This document shows, in pieces, positions 1 to 7,773 of a stretch of 64,000 nucleotides of DNA (position 1 is its first letter; each line of letters starts with the position of its first letter). Origin of the DNA: Halobacillus halophilus (GTDB lineage Bacteria; Bacillota; Bacilli; Bacillales; Halobacillaceae); NCBI RefSeq assembly GCF_020171985.1, contig NZ_JAIVAL010000001.1, forward strand, positions 124,001 through 188,000, given 5' to 3'. The notes below the pieces were generated by a model. It ran no database searches. It was not told where the DNA came from and saw only the letters and a program-made list of their open reading frames with translations. The position numbers and the translations under genes were made by a program.

Positions 1-321
1 AAGCTTCAGAATTTAAGTTTGCTTTCAGGTGGAGAGCGTGCCCTTACTGCCATAGCTCTTTTATTTTCCATCTTGCGTGTGCGTCCGGTACCATTCTGTG
101 TGCTCGATGAAGTAGAAGCAGCATTAGATGAAGCCAACGTGGACCGGTTTGCTCGATTCTTGAAAGAGTTTAGCGCAGATACACAGTTCATCGTTATTAC
201 GCACCGCAAAGGCACCATGGAAGAGTCAGACGTCCTATACGGAGTTACGATGCAGGAATCAGGGGTTTCAAAACTAGTATCGGTCCGCCTGGAAGAAACA
301 CCTGAATTATTAGAAGCGTAG
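1..321 (+). CDS. smc: Chromosome partition protein SMC, C-terminal end (5' truncated)
   Basis: The window opens inside this gene, and only the last 106 codons are present. The frame is open from base 1. The ABC signature [13 protein letters not shown] and the Walker B stretch [13 protein letters not shown] are visible, followed by the H-loop region [12 protein letters not shown]. These are the C-terminal head half of SMC, the ATPase that forms the condensin ring with ScpA and ScpB and organises the chromosome. The stop lies 13 bases before the ftsY ATG, and smc-ftsY adjacency is the standard Bacillaceae order. Nothing abnormal is seen in the visible part. Confidence 0.96.
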   Translation, partial: KLQNLSLLSGGERALTAIALLFSILRVRPVPFCVLDEVEAALDEANVDRFARFLKEFSADTQFIVITHRKGTMEESDVLYGVTMQESGVSKLVSVRLEETPELLEA

Positions 322-334
322 AAAGGATGAGTTG

Positions 335-1597
335 ATGAGTTTTTTTAAGAAATTAAAAGATCGATTTGTAAAAGGTGAAGAAGAACAGCAGGAAAGTACT
401 TCCCAGAACGAGCCCAAAAATGAATCATTGGAAGAAGCTGATTCGTTTAACCCTTACACAGGGGAAGCGTATAAGGGTGGAGAAGTAGTATACTCGAAAG
501 CAGAAGAAGAGGAAAGACTGCGAAAGGAAGCCTTAGAGGCTGAAGGGAAATCACTTGACGGAGAAACAGAGACTTACGAGGATAAACTTGATCGGCTTTC
601 CGTACCTTCCGAGCCTACGGATGAAGCCAATATAGCCTCCAAGTTTAAAAAAGGATTAGAAAAAACCAGGACCTCTTTCTCAACTAAAATTAATGATTTA
701 GTAGCAAAATACCGGACCGTAGATGAAGATTTCTTTGAGGAATTAGAAGAAATACTGATCTCAGCCGATGTTGGAGTCAACACGGTTATGGAAATGATTG
801 ATGAACTGGAAATGGAGGTTAAACGAAGAAATATTAAAGATACAAGCCAGGTAAAAGAAGTTATTTCTGAAAAACTGGTAGAGATTTATTATGGAAACGA
901 TGAAGCTGAAGAGGTAGAAGGTCTAAATGAAAATCCGGACGGACCTACTGTTTATTTGTTTGTCGGGGTGAACGGTGTTGGGAAAACGACTACTATAGGT
1001 AAGCTTGCTCACCGCCTTAAATCTGAAGGCAAGAAAGTTACCCTGGCTGCAGGTGATACCTTTCGAGCAGGTGCTATTGAGCAACTGGACGCCTGGGGAG
1101 AGCGAGCAGGAGTTAATGTGATTAAGCATAGTGCAGGCAGTGATCCTGCAGCCGTCATTTATGACGGGATTCAATCGGCTAAGTCCAGAAATGCTGATGT
1201 ATTAATTTGTGATACAGCCGGTCGCCTTCAAAATAAAGTAAACTTGATGAACGAACTATCAAAAGTTAAACGCGTTATTGAACGTGAAATTCCAAATGCT
1301 CCCCATGAAGTTCTTCTTGTGCTTGATGCGACTACAGGACAAAATGCTATGAGCCAGGCAAAGACGTTCGCAGAAGCAACCGACGTTTCAGGCATCGTCC
1401 TTACGAAATTGGACGGTACAGCAAAAGGCGGAATTGTTTTAGCGATACGAAAAGAACTTTCAATCCCTGTTAAACTCGTTGGGCTAGGTGAAAAAGTAAC
1501 AGACTTGGAACCATTTGATGCTCATGCGTTTGTTTATGGATTATTCGCTGATATGGTTGAAGAATTCGATGAGGATGAAGAAGAAAATCAGGCTTAA
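335..1597 (+). CDS. ftsY: Signal recognition particle receptor FtsY
   Basis: SRP-receptor GTPase that docks the Ffh-ribosome complex at the membrane. I chose ATG 335, seven bases after GAAAGGA, over the TTG just upstream. The NG domain shows G1 GVNGVGKT (residues 211-218), DTFRAGAIEQL, G3 DTAGR (from residue 293) and G4 TKLD (357-360). The protein is 420 residues, against about 329 for B. subtilis FtsY. The extra length is an acidic stretch of about 90 residues between the basic N-terminal MSFFKKLKDRF and the conserved KKGLEKTRTSF. It probably shares a transcript with smc upstream. Family assignment is certain; the role of the insert is unknown. Confidence 0.98.
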   Translation: MSFFKKLKDRFVKGEEEQQESTSQNEPKNESLEEADSFNPYTGEAYKGGEVVYSKAEEEERLRKEALEAEGKSLDGETETYEDKLDRLSVPSEPTDEANIASKFKKGLEKTRTSFSTKINDLVAKYRTVDEDFFEELEEILISADVGVNTVMEMIDELEMEVKRRNIKDTSQVKEVISEKLVEIYYGNDEAEEVEGLNENPDGPTVYLFVGVNGVGKTTTIGKLAHRLKSEGKKVTLAAGDTFRAGAIEQLDAWGERAGVNVIKHSAGSDPAAVIYDGIQSAKSRNADVLICDTAGRLQNKVNLMNELSKVKRVIEREIPNAPHEVLLVLDATTGQNAMSQAKTFAEATDVSGIVLTKLDGTAKGGIVLAIRKELSIPVKLVGLGEKVTDLEPFDAHAFVYGLFADMVEEFDEDEEENQA

Positions 1598-1600
1598 ACC

Positions 1601-1630
1601 TTGACAGGTACTGAGTGCCTCCGTTAGTAT
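1601..1630 (+). promoter_or_regulatory. Candidate sigma-A promoter for ylxM-ffh
   Basis: A perfect -35 TTGACA (1601-1606) sits just after the ftsY stop, with -10-like TAGTAT at 1625-1630 (18-base spacing) or TTAGTA one base earlier (17). The position, about 45 bases before the ylxM start, fits a promoter for ylxM-ffh. The weak -10 limits confidence. Confidence 0.55.
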
Positions 1631-1672
1631 TTTTATGTAAAGGTATTTCACTTAACAAGGAGTGCTTCAAGG

Positions 1673-2002
1673 GTGCTTGAAAAAACGACACGCGTTAACT
1701 ATCTGTTTGATTTTTATCAATCATTGTTGACTCCGAAACAAAGAAACTATATGGAATTATATTTTTTAGAAGACTACTCATTAGGTGAGATATCAGAAAC
1801 CTTCGACGTTTCCCGTCAAGCGGTTTATGATAATATTCGCCGAACAGAAACAATGTTGGAAGAATACGAAAAAAAGCTGCTATTATACGAGAAATTCAGT
1901 AAGCGGCAGCAGGTCCTTAAGGAAATGGAAGCAGAAGTTAATAAAAGTGATCTTCCTTCCCGTTTTCAGGACTGGCTGGCGCAACTACAAGATTTAGAAT
2001 AG
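1673..2002 (+). CDS. ylxM: YlxM/p13-like SRP-associated DNA-binding-like protein
   Basis: Small helix-turn-helix protein of the UPF0122 family, 109 residues. The GTG start follows AAGGAG by ten bases. Residues 19-62 ([20 protein letters not shown], then [19 protein letters not shown]) look like a sigma region-4 type HTH, and the C-terminal half is charged helix. In streptococci and relatives YlxM associates with Ffh and modulates its GTPase activity. Here it ends 13 bases before ffh, consistent with co-expression. Its DNA- or RNA-binding role is not settled for the family. Confidence 0.93.
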   Translation: MLEKTTRVNYLFDFYQSLLTPKQRNYMELYFLEDYSLGEISETFDVSRQAVYDNIRRTETMLEEYEKKLLLYEKFSKRQQVLKEMEAEVNKSDLPSRFQDWLAQLQDLE

Positions 2003-2015
2003 GGGGGTCTCTTCG

Positions 2016-3356
2016 ATGGCATTTGAAGGATTATCCGACCGTTTGCAGGAAACGATTAAGAAAATCAAAGGCAAAGGGAAGGTAGACGAGCAAGACGTAA
2101 AAGAGATGACTCGTGAAGTTCGTTTAGCCCTCCTCGAGGCCGACGTTAACTTTAAAGTCGTTAAGGACTTCGTGAAGCGCGTGCGGGAACGTGCTGTTGG
2201 GCAAGAGGTTATGGAAAGTCTGACACCAGGTCAGCAGGTTATTAAAGTCGTTAAGGAAGAATTAACCGATTTAATGGGCGGTGATGAGAGCAAGATTGCC
2301 GTTGCTAAGCGTCCACCTACTGTGATTATGATGGTTGGCCTCCAGGGTGCAGGTAAAACAACCACGACCGGTAAACTTGCCAATGTACTGCGAAAAAATC
2401 ATAACCGTAAACCGCTTCTGGCAGCTGCCGACGTTTATCGTCCAGCAGCTATCCAACAGCTGGAAACCATCGGTAAGCAGCTGACAATGCCAGTTCATTC
2501 AGAAGGCACTGAGGCAGACCCGGTAGACATTGCAAAGAATGCAATTGAAAAAGCTAAAGAAGACAATCATGATTACGTCATCGTGGATACAGCTGGCCGA
2601 TTACATGTTGATGGAGAATTGATGGGGGAACTTCAGCGGATAAAAGAAGCTGTTAATCCAGATGAGATTTTCCTTGTGGTCGATGCCATGACTGGTCAGG
2701 ATGCTGTCAATGTGGCACAAAGTTTTGATGATCAGCTTGATATTACTGGAGTTCTTCTAACGAAACTGGATGGCGATACCCGTGGTGGTGCTGCACTATC
2801 GATTAAAGCTGTAACAGGTAAACCAATTAAGTACGCAGGTATGGGAGAAAAGCTGGATCAGCTCGAACCATTCCACCCTGAAAGAATGGCTTCACGAATT
2901 CTTGGAATGGGTGACATGCTTACTCTAATTGAGAAAGCCCAGACGCAAGTAGATGAAAAACAGGCGAAAGAGCTTGAATCGAAAATGCGTACCGCGTCGT
3001 TTACATTCGAAGACTTCCTGGACCAAATGGAGCAAGTGAAGAATATGGGGCCGCTTGATGAGATCATAAACATGATCCCTGGCGCTAACAAAATGAAAGG
3101 ACTGAAGAATGCTTCGTTTGATGATAAACAAATCGTCCACGTCGAAGCCATCATTCAGTCGATGACCAAAAAAGAACGCCAGGACCCATCGCTTATGAAC
3201 GCAAGCCGGAAAAAACGGATTGCTAAAGGATCTGGCACCTCGGTTTCAGAAATTAACCGTCTATTGAAACAGTTTGAAGAAATGAAGAAAATGATGAAAC
3301 AAATGAGTAATACTAAAGGCAAAAAAGGAAAAGGAATGAATTTTCCTTTTATGTAA
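2016..3356 (+). CDS. ffh: Signal recognition particle GTPase Ffh (SRP54)
   Basis: Protein subunit of the SRP: it binds signal sequences on nascent chains and 4.5S/scRNA, then hands over to FtsY. ATG 2016 follows AGGGGGG. The N domain is followed by G1 GLQGAGKTT (from residue 108), the closing loop DVYRPAAIQQL, DTAGR and TKLDG. The methionine-rich M domain closes the protein, with FMIP-type helices and a basic C-terminal tail (KKMMKQMSNTKGKKGKGM). The length of 446 is normal for Bacillaceae. It sits directly behind ylxM and ahead of rpsP, which has its own promoter. Confidence 0.99.
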   Translation: MAFEGLSDRLQETIKKIKGKGKVDEQDVKEMTREVRLALLEADVNFKVVKDFVKRVRERAVGQEVMESLTPGQQVIKVVKEELTDLMGGDESKIAVAKRPPTVIMMVGLQGAGKTTTTGKLANVLRKNHNRKPLLAAADVYRPAAIQQLETIGKQLTMPVHSEGTEADPVDIAKNAIEKAKEDNHDYVIVDTAGRLHVDGELMGELQRIKEAVNPDEIFLVVDAMTGQDAVNVAQSFDDQLDITGVLLTKLDGDTRGGAALSIKAVTGKPIKYAGMGEKLDQLEPFHPERMASRILGMGDMLTLIEKAQTQVDEKQAKELESKMRTASFTFEDFLDQMEQVKNMGPLDEIINMIPGANKMKGLKNASFDDKQIVHVEAIIQSMTKKERQDPSLMNASRKKRIAKGSGTSVSEINRLLKQFEEMKKMMKQMSNTKGKKGKGMNFPFM

Positions 3357-3367
3357 TGGAAAAGTCC

Positions 3368-3396
3368 TTTACACACAATTGAAGATCTGCTAAAAT
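3368..3396 (+). promoter_or_regulatory. Sigma-A promoter for rpsP operon
   Basis: TTTACA at 3368-3373 and TAAAAT at 3391-3396 are separated by exactly 17 bases. They lie between the ffh stop and rpsP, about 45 bases before the rpsP start. Both hexamers match the sigma-A consensus at five of six positions. Confidence 0.8.
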
Positions 3397-3441
3397 CTTT
3401 ATCTGTGTGAAACATTTATAGAAATATGGAGGTTGTTAAAA

Positions 3442-3714
3442 ATGGCAGTAAAAATTCGCCTTAAACGTATGGGATCTAAACGTAACCCATTTTACCGTGT
3501 AGTAGTTGCAGATTCACGTGCTCCACGTGATGGCCGTATCATTGAACAGATCGGCACATATAACCCAGTAGCTAACCCAATCGAGGTTAAACTTGATGCT
3601 GATAAAGCAATGGACTGGATGTCTAATGGTGCTCAGCCAAGTGATACGGTACGTAACTTATTCTCAAAAGAAGGCATCATGAAGCAGTTCCACGAAAAGA
3701 AAAACCAAAAATAA
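3442..3714 (+). CDS. rpsP: 30S ribosomal protein S16
   Basis: Structural protein of the small ribosomal subunit, 90 residues. The true start is ATG 3442, nine bases after GGAGG. An upstream in-frame TTG would add three residues unlike the family. The conserved opening [20 protein letters not shown], the motif SRAPRDGR and the stretch IEQIGTYNP are all present. It leads a short operon with khpA, behind the promoter at 3368. Confidence 0.99.
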   Translation: MAVKIRLKRMGSKRNPFYRVVVADSRAPRDGRIIEQIGTYNPVANPIEVKLDADKAMDWMSNGAQPSDTVRNLFSKEGIMKQFHEKKNQK

Positions 3715-3729
3715 AGTAGTGGTGATATC

Positions 3730-3957
3730 ATGCAAGCCTTGATCGAAACGATTGTTACGCCGCTTGTCGATCAGCCAGACGCTGTAAAAGTGGATGTGAA
3801 GGAAGAGGAGCATAAAATTGTTTATCATCTTTCTGTCCACCCTGATGACGTAGGAAAGGTGATCGGAAAAAACGGGCGGATTGCAAAAGCGATTCGTACG
3901 GTCGTTTACGCGGCCGGTTCCGATTCTGAAAAAAGAATCTATCTGGATATTATGTAA
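3730..3957 (+). CDS. khpA: KH-domain RNA-binding protein KhpA (YlqC)
   Basis: Single-KH-domain RNA-binding protein of 75 residues. The KH signature GKVIGKNGRIAKAIR carries the GxxG loop (GKNG). In streptococci and other Firmicutes KhpA pairs with KhpB (Jag/EloR) and influences cell elongation and translation of cell-cycle genes. The gene lies 15 bases after rpsP, the standard order. The hairpin terminator that follows ends this two-gene unit. Confidence 0.95.
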   Translation: MQALIETIVTPLVDQPDAVKVDVKEEEHKIVYHLSVHPDDVGKVIGKNGRIAKAIRTVVYAAGSDSEKRIYLDIM

Positions 3958-4022
3958 GAATGAACGAGTGTAAGGGAGCGAAGTCAGACTTTGTCGACCG
4001 CACTGACATTTCTTTTCATGTG

Positions 4023-4052
4023 AAAGGGAGAGGGCTAACCTTTCCCTTTTTT
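4023..4052 (+). terminator. Intrinsic terminator after khpA
   Basis: The stem AAAGGGAGAGG pairs with CCTTTCCCTTT (one G-U pair) around the loop GCTAA. The right arm ends in a run of six T. It separates the rpsP-khpA unit from ylqD-rimM-trmD. Confidence 0.8.
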
Positions 4053-4088
4053 ACCATTTAGAGAGAAAAAGAGAAAGGCGGTTCGTGG

Positions 4089-4475
4089 ATGCAGATCATC
4101 CGGAAGGTTCCAGTGAAGCAAGTCTTAACTGAATCCAGCCGTGAAATTTTAAGGCAGCGTTTTGAAAAGCAATCCAATCAATTGGATCAGGAATGCCGCC
4201 AATTAGCTTTTGAACAAAAAAAGCTTGAGCGAAAGCCTGGAATGTCCAAACAAGAAGTAGAGAAACGCTTTTCCAAGGAGATTGACCGTAGGAAACATCA
4301 AATGCAGTGGATCGCCGGCCAGCTTAAGCAGCTTTCCATTCTTCCTGACCAGAGTGAATTGGAGACAGATGAAGTGGAAGCTATACTTACAGTAGAAGAA
4401 GGCGATGACTGGAAAAAAGCCGTGACCGAGCAGCAAATTATCATCAAAGATGGAAAAGTTATACGAGCGAGGTAA
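4089..4475 (+). CDS. ylqD: YlqD family protein of unknown function
   Basis: A 128-residue protein of the YlqD family, found in this position in Bacillaceae and without a known function. Start ATG 4089 follows AAAGGCGG by seven bases. Residues 15-90 are strongly charged and predicted helical (coiled-coil like, with repeated Q, E and K). A short beta-like tail ends in WKKAVTEQQIIIKDGKVIRAR. The gap to rimM is eight bases, so the two are likely co-translated. Context suggests a link with ribosome maturation, but that is only guilt by association. Confidence 0.88.
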   Translation: MQIIRKVPVKQVLTESSREILRQRFEKQSNQLDQECRQLAFEQKKLERKPGMSKQEVEKRFSKEIDRRKHQMQWIAGQLKQLSILPDQSELETDEVEAILTVEEGDDWKKAVTEQQIIIKDGKVIRAR

Positions 4476-4483
4476 TAAAATTC

Positions 4484-4999
4484 ATGGAAAATCAAATGTT
4501 TAATGTAGGGAAAATAATAAATACACACGGCATTAAAGGTGAAGTGAAGGTACATCGTATCACAGACTTCGATGAACGTTTTCAGCCTGGTCAGCTTTTG
4601 TATTGGGTAAATGATACGAGTGAACCTGTTTCTCTTGTAGTACGTTCCCACCGTATTCATAAAGGGTATGACCTGATTGCTTTTGAAGAACATCCATCCA
4701 TCAATGATGTAGAAGGTTACAAGAATGGCATGCTGATGGTCTCTGAAGATGAACAGGCAGAACTTGAGGAGCACGAGTTCTATTTTCGTGAAATAATCGG
4801 ATGCAAGGTTTATCTTGAATCTGGTGAAGAAATAGGACGGGTGAAAGAAATACTTACTCCCGGAGCGAATGATGTATGGGTGGTTGAAAGGGCTGACAAT
4901 TCCGATCTCCTTCTTCCATATATTGAGCCCGTCGTCAAACAAGTGGATCCTTCCCAACAAAAGATCATCATTGATCCAATAGAGGGGCTGCTGGACTGA
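4484..4999 (+). CDS. rimM: 16S rRNA processing protein RimM
   Basis: 30S assembly factor that binds S19 and helps 16S rRNA head maturation. The N-terminal RimM domain opens with [20 protein letters not shown]. The C-terminal PRC-barrel has [13 protein letters not shown] and [13 protein letters not shown]. The protein is 171 residues. The first ATG at 4484 is used; a second, four codons on, is possible but has poorer spacing. The stop overlaps the trmD start in TGATG, which indicates translational coupling. Confidence 0.97.
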   Translation: MENQMFNVGKIINTHGIKGEVKVHRITDFDERFQPGQLLYWVNDTSEPVSLVVRSHRIHKGYDLIAFEEHPSINDVEGYKNGMLMVSEDEQAELEEHEFYFREIIGCKVYLESGEEIGRVKEILTPGANDVWVVERADNSDLLLPYIEPVVKQVDPSQQKIIIDPIEGLLD

Positions 5000-5730
5000 T
5001 GCATATTGATATACTTACTTTGTTCCCTGAAATGTTCGAAGGTGTACTAAATACGTCGATTATGAAACGGGCACAGGATCGAGAAGCTTTTTCCTACCAA
5101 TATGTTAATTTTCGTGAGTTTACAGTTAACAAGCATAATAAAGTCGATGATTATCCTTATGGAGGCGGAGCTGGATTGGTTTTGACTCCCCAGCCTATCT
5201 TTGATGCAGTCAACCATATTAAAGCCAATATCTCTAATAAACCACGTGTTATCTTAATGTGTCCCCAAGGTGAACCTTTTTCACAGAAAAAAGCTGAAGA
5301 ATTATCAGAAGAAGAACACCTGGTGTTCATTTGCGGTCATTACGAAGGGTATGATGAGCGGATTCGGAAAGAGCTTGTTACGGATGAGATCTCTATTGGG
5401 GACTACGTATTGACCGGGGGAGAACTTGGAGCAATGGTTGTGATGGATTCCGTAGTCCGATTGCTTCCGGGGGTACTTGGAAATGAGCAGTCAGCGCCGG
5501 AGGATTCTTTTTCGAACGGCTTACTTGAACATCCGCACTATACACGCCCGGCTGATTTTAGAGGTGAAAAGGTCCCGGAAGTACTACTTTCAGGAAACCA
5601 TGCTAAAATTGATGAATGGCGTCATTACCAATCCCTTAGAAGAACGTATGAAAGACGTCCTGATTTGTTAACGAACCGAGAACTTTCCGAAAAAGAACAA
5701 AAATGGATTAATGAATGGAAAAATCGTTGA
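4999..5730 (+). CDS. trmD: tRNA (guanine-N1)-methyltransferase TrmD
   Basis: SPOUT-class enzyme that makes m1G37 in tRNAs and so prevents +1 frameshifting. The trefoil-knot SAM-binding segments [35 protein letters not shown] and the tail motif [15 protein letters not shown] are present. Length is 243 residues, typical. Its ATG overlaps the rimM stop by one base, so translation is coupled. It ends the ylqD-rimM-trmD group; rplS downstream has its own promoter and leader. Confidence 0.98.
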   Translation: MHIDILTLFPEMFEGVLNTSIMKRAQDREAFSYQYVNFREFTVNKHNKVDDYPYGGGAGLVLTPQPIFDAVNHIKANISNKPRVILMCPQGEPFSQKKAEELSEEEHLVFICGHYEGYDERIRKELVTDEISIGDYVLTGGELGAMVVMDSVVRLLPGVLGNEQSAPEDSFSNGLLEHPHYTRPADFRGEKVPEVLLSGNHAKIDEWRHYQSLRRTYERRPDLLTNRELSEKEQKWINEWKNR

Positions 5731-5736
5731 TGATTG

Positions 5737-5765
5737 TTGAAGTTTAACAGCTTGTATGGTATATT
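5737..5765 (+). promoter_or_regulatory. Sigma-A promoter for rplS
   Basis: TTGAAG (5737-5742), a 17-base spacer and TATATT (5760-5765) with an extended TGG just before the -10. It begins seven bases after the trmD stop. The -10 sequence TATGGTATATT recurs at the rpsB and rimP promoters in this window. Confidence 0.72.
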
Positions 5766-5769
5766 ATAC

Positions 5770-5850
5770 GTTGTGCTTAAACGTTCGGTTTAAGTGGAAA
5801 ACGATGTTCCGCTGTCTCCTAGAGGGCAAGAGCATTAGTTAAAAAGGAGT
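5770..5850 (+). ncRNA. Probable L19 (rplS) mRNA leader
   Basis: About 85 bases lie between the predicted start of transcription and the rplS ribosome binding site. The region begins with a perfect seven-base hairpin, CTTAAAC (5776-5782) and GTTTAAG (5788-5794), around GTTCG. A second structured segment follows. An L19 leader RNA is known upstream of rplS in low-GC Gram-positives and is thought to bind L19 for autogenous control. The assignment rests on position and the first hairpin; I did not test it against the family model. Confidence 0.5.
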
Positions 5851-5858
5851 GAAATACG

Positions 5859-6203
5859 ATGCAACAACTTATTCATGACATTACAAAAGAACAGCTTCGT
5901 ACGGATCACCCAAACTTCCGTCCAGGTGACACGGTTAAAGTGCACGTGAAGGTAGTAGAGGGAAGCCGTGAGCGTATCCAGGTATTCGAAGGTGTTGTAA
6001 TTAAACGTCAGAATGGCGGGATCAGCGAAACATTTACCGTTCGTAAGATTACTTACGGTGTAGGTGTCGAGCGTACATTCCCGGTACATTCTCCACGAGT
6101 TGCTAAGATTGAGCGTTCTCGTCGTGGTAAAGTACGTCAAGCACGTCTTTACTATCTACGTAACCTGCGCGGAAAAGCAGCCCGTATTAAAGAAATTATC
6201 TAA
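5859..6203 (+). CDS. rplS: 50S ribosomal protein L19
   Basis: Large-subunit protein at the 30S-50S interface, 114 residues. Conserved stretches include [40 protein letters not shown] and [15 protein letters not shown] 5859 follows AAAGGAG. It has its own promoter and structured leader, and a strong terminator follows. Confidence 0.99.
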   Translation: MQQLIHDITKEQLRTDHPNFRPGDTVKVHVKVVEGSRERIQVFEGVVIKRQNGGISETFTVRKITYGVGVERTFPVHSPRVAKIERSRRGKVRQARLYYLRNLRGKAARIKEII

Positions 6204-6212
6204 TTTTAGTAG

Positions 6213-6244
6213 AAAGGAGCTTGCATTTGCCAAGCTCCTTTTTT
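6213..6244 (+). terminator. Intrinsic terminator after rplS
   Basis: An eleven-base perfect stem, AAAGGAGCTTG (6213-6223) with CAAGCTCCTTT (6231-6241), followed by T residues. It starts ten bases after the rplS stop. Only about 27 bases separate it from the signal peptidase start, too little for an obvious promoter, so partial read-through probably feeds the next genes. Confidence 0.88.
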
Positions 6245-6271
6245 CTAATCTTTCTAAGGGAGCGGGGATGG

Positions 6272-6820
6272 ATGAAAAAGCAATGGTTAGAGTGGATTAA
6301 AGCTTTTGCCATAGCAGCTATTTTAGCAGTTGTTGTGCGTGTTTTTCTATTGGCTCCAGTCGTGGTGGAAGGCCCTTCCATGCTGAATACTCTTCATAGT
6401 GATGACCATTTAATTGTAAGTAAGATTAATTATACTCTGGGGAACCCTGAGAGATTTGATATAGTAGTCTTTCACGCTACGGAGAGAAAAGACTACATTA
6501 AAAGAATCATTGGTCTTCCGGGAGATACGGTCCGATACAGTAATGACCAGTTATACATAAATGGTGAAGCATTCGAAGAACCTTATTTAGAGGAGCTTAA
6601 AAAAGAACTGCCAGAAGGGGAAGAATTGACCAGAGACTTTTCGATTGATCAATTGCCGGGGAGTTATGAAGAAGTTCCGGAGGGAGAGCTGTTAGTATTG
6701 GGGGATAACCGTAAGAACTCAACAGACAGTCGAATGCTTGGTACGATTCCTGAAGAGCAGGTAGTAGGTGAAGCCGTATTTTTATACTGGCCTTTGAATC
6801 GTATCAAATTCATGAATTAG
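6272..6820 (+). CDS. lepB: Type I signal peptidase
   Basis: Membrane-anchored serine-lysine protease that cleaves signal peptides from exported proteins. The start is ATG 6272 behind AAGGGAG; a longer upstream frame runs through the terminator and is rejected. One membrane segment spans about residues 11-31, followed by the catalytic Ser36 in EGPSMLNTL and the general base Lys77 in DYIKRIIGLPGD. The box GDNRKNSTDSR is also present. Length is 182 residues, the short Gram-positive (Sip) type. Position between rplS and rbgA is common in Bacillaceae outside B. subtilis. Confidence 0.96.
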   Translation: MKKQWLEWIKAFAIAAILAVVVRVFLLAPVVVEGPSMLNTLHSDDHLIVSKINYTLGNPERFDIVVFHATERKDYIKRIIGLPGDTVRYSNDQLYINGEAFEEPYLEELKKELPEGEELTRDFSIDQLPGSYEEVPEGELLVLGDNRKNSTDSRMLGTIPEEQVVGEAVFLYWPLNRIKFMN

Positions 6821-6830
6821 GAGTGATAGC

Positions 6831-7673
6831 GTGACGATACAATGGTATCCGGGACACATGGCTAAAGCAAAGAGAGAAGCATCAGAAAATTTAAAACTAG
6901 TTGATTTTGTTATCGAACTAGTTGACGCGCGTGCTCCACTTTCTTCGCAAAATCCCATGCTTCAAGGAATATTGGGAGACAAGCCTAAAATGATGGTCCT
7001 TATGAAAAAAGACTTGGCGGATTCCAAGGTAACACAAGAATGGCTGAAGCATTTCAAAGAAAATGGTTTTCCTTCCATTGCAATTGAAGCAAATAATAAA
7101 CAGGATATTCAAGCCGTTATCAACCTTGGGAAAAGCATTGGTAATGAAAAGATTGAAAAATTAAAAGCTAAAGGCGTCCGCCCGAGAGCTTCCAGAGCTA
7201 TGATCCTAGGCATACCTAACGTAGGGAAGTCTACCTTGATCAATCGACTGGCAAATAAAAGCATTGCAAAGACCGGAGATAAACCTGGGGTGACCAAGAA
7301 GCAGCAATGGATTAAAGTGAAAAATGAATTTGATCTGCTCGACACTCCTGGGATTTTATGGCCCAAGTTTGAAGAAGAGGAAGTCGGCTACCGCCTTGCT
7401 TCGATTGGAACGATTAAGGATCAAATATTGCCTACCGAAGATGTGGCTGCCTATGTGCTGGATTATTTACAAGCTTATTATCCAGCAATGCTTGAAGAAC
7501 GCTATGGATTTGATGGATATGATGATATCATGACGGCTTTTGAAACAATCGGAAAAAAGAGAGGCTGTCTGGAAAGCGGAGGGCGTATTAATTTCGATAA
7601 GGTTTCAGATGTAATCTTACAGGATCTACGAAATGGAAAACTAGGTCTTATCAGTTTTGAACGTCCAGAATAA
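6831..7673 (+). CDS. rbgA: Ribosome biogenesis GTPase RbgA (YlqF)
   Basis: Circularly permuted GTPase needed for late 50S assembly, where it promotes L16 entry. The GTG start follows AGGAGTGA, giving MTIQWYPGHMAKAKRE. The permuted order is visible: G4/G5 near the start (MKKDLADSKV), then G1 GIPNVGKST, G2 with GVTKKQQWI and G3 LLDTPGILWP. A helical C-terminal domain binds the ribosome. Length is 280 residues. It lies ten bases after the signal peptidase and ends at a terminator. Confidence 0.98.
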   Translation: MTIQWYPGHMAKAKREASENLKLVDFVIELVDARAPLSSQNPMLQGILGDKPKMMVLMKKDLADSKVTQEWLKHFKENGFPSIAIEANNKQDIQAVINLGKSIGNEKIEKLKAKGVRPRASRAMILGIPNVGKSTLINRLANKSIAKTGDKPGVTKKQQWIKVKNEFDLLDTPGILWPKFEEEEVGYRLASIGTIKDQILPTEDVAAYVLDYLQAYYPAMLEERYGFDGYDDIMTAFETIGKKRGCLESGGRINFDKVSDVILQDLRNGKLGLISFERPE

Positions 7674-7683
7674 ACGGAACGTA

Positions 7684-7718
7684 AACGCAACGTGAGAAGA
7701 CTCACTTTGCGTTTTTTT
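7684..7718 (+). terminator. Intrinsic terminator after rbgA
   Basis: AACGCAA pairs with TTGCGTT and GTGAG with CTCAC, with one mismatch between the two stems and an AAGA loop. A run of seven T follows. It begins 11 bases after the rbgA stop. Confidence 0.85.
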
Positions 7719-7773
7719 CATTACAATGCTAAGGAATTTATCCGATAAAGAAAATAGCGGAGGTTTACATACA

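Noticed and set aside
4298-4960. Reverse-strand open frame of 220 codons over ylqD and rimM
   Set aside because: It is antisense to two well-conserved genes, has no recognisable motif, and its composition is that of a shadow frame.
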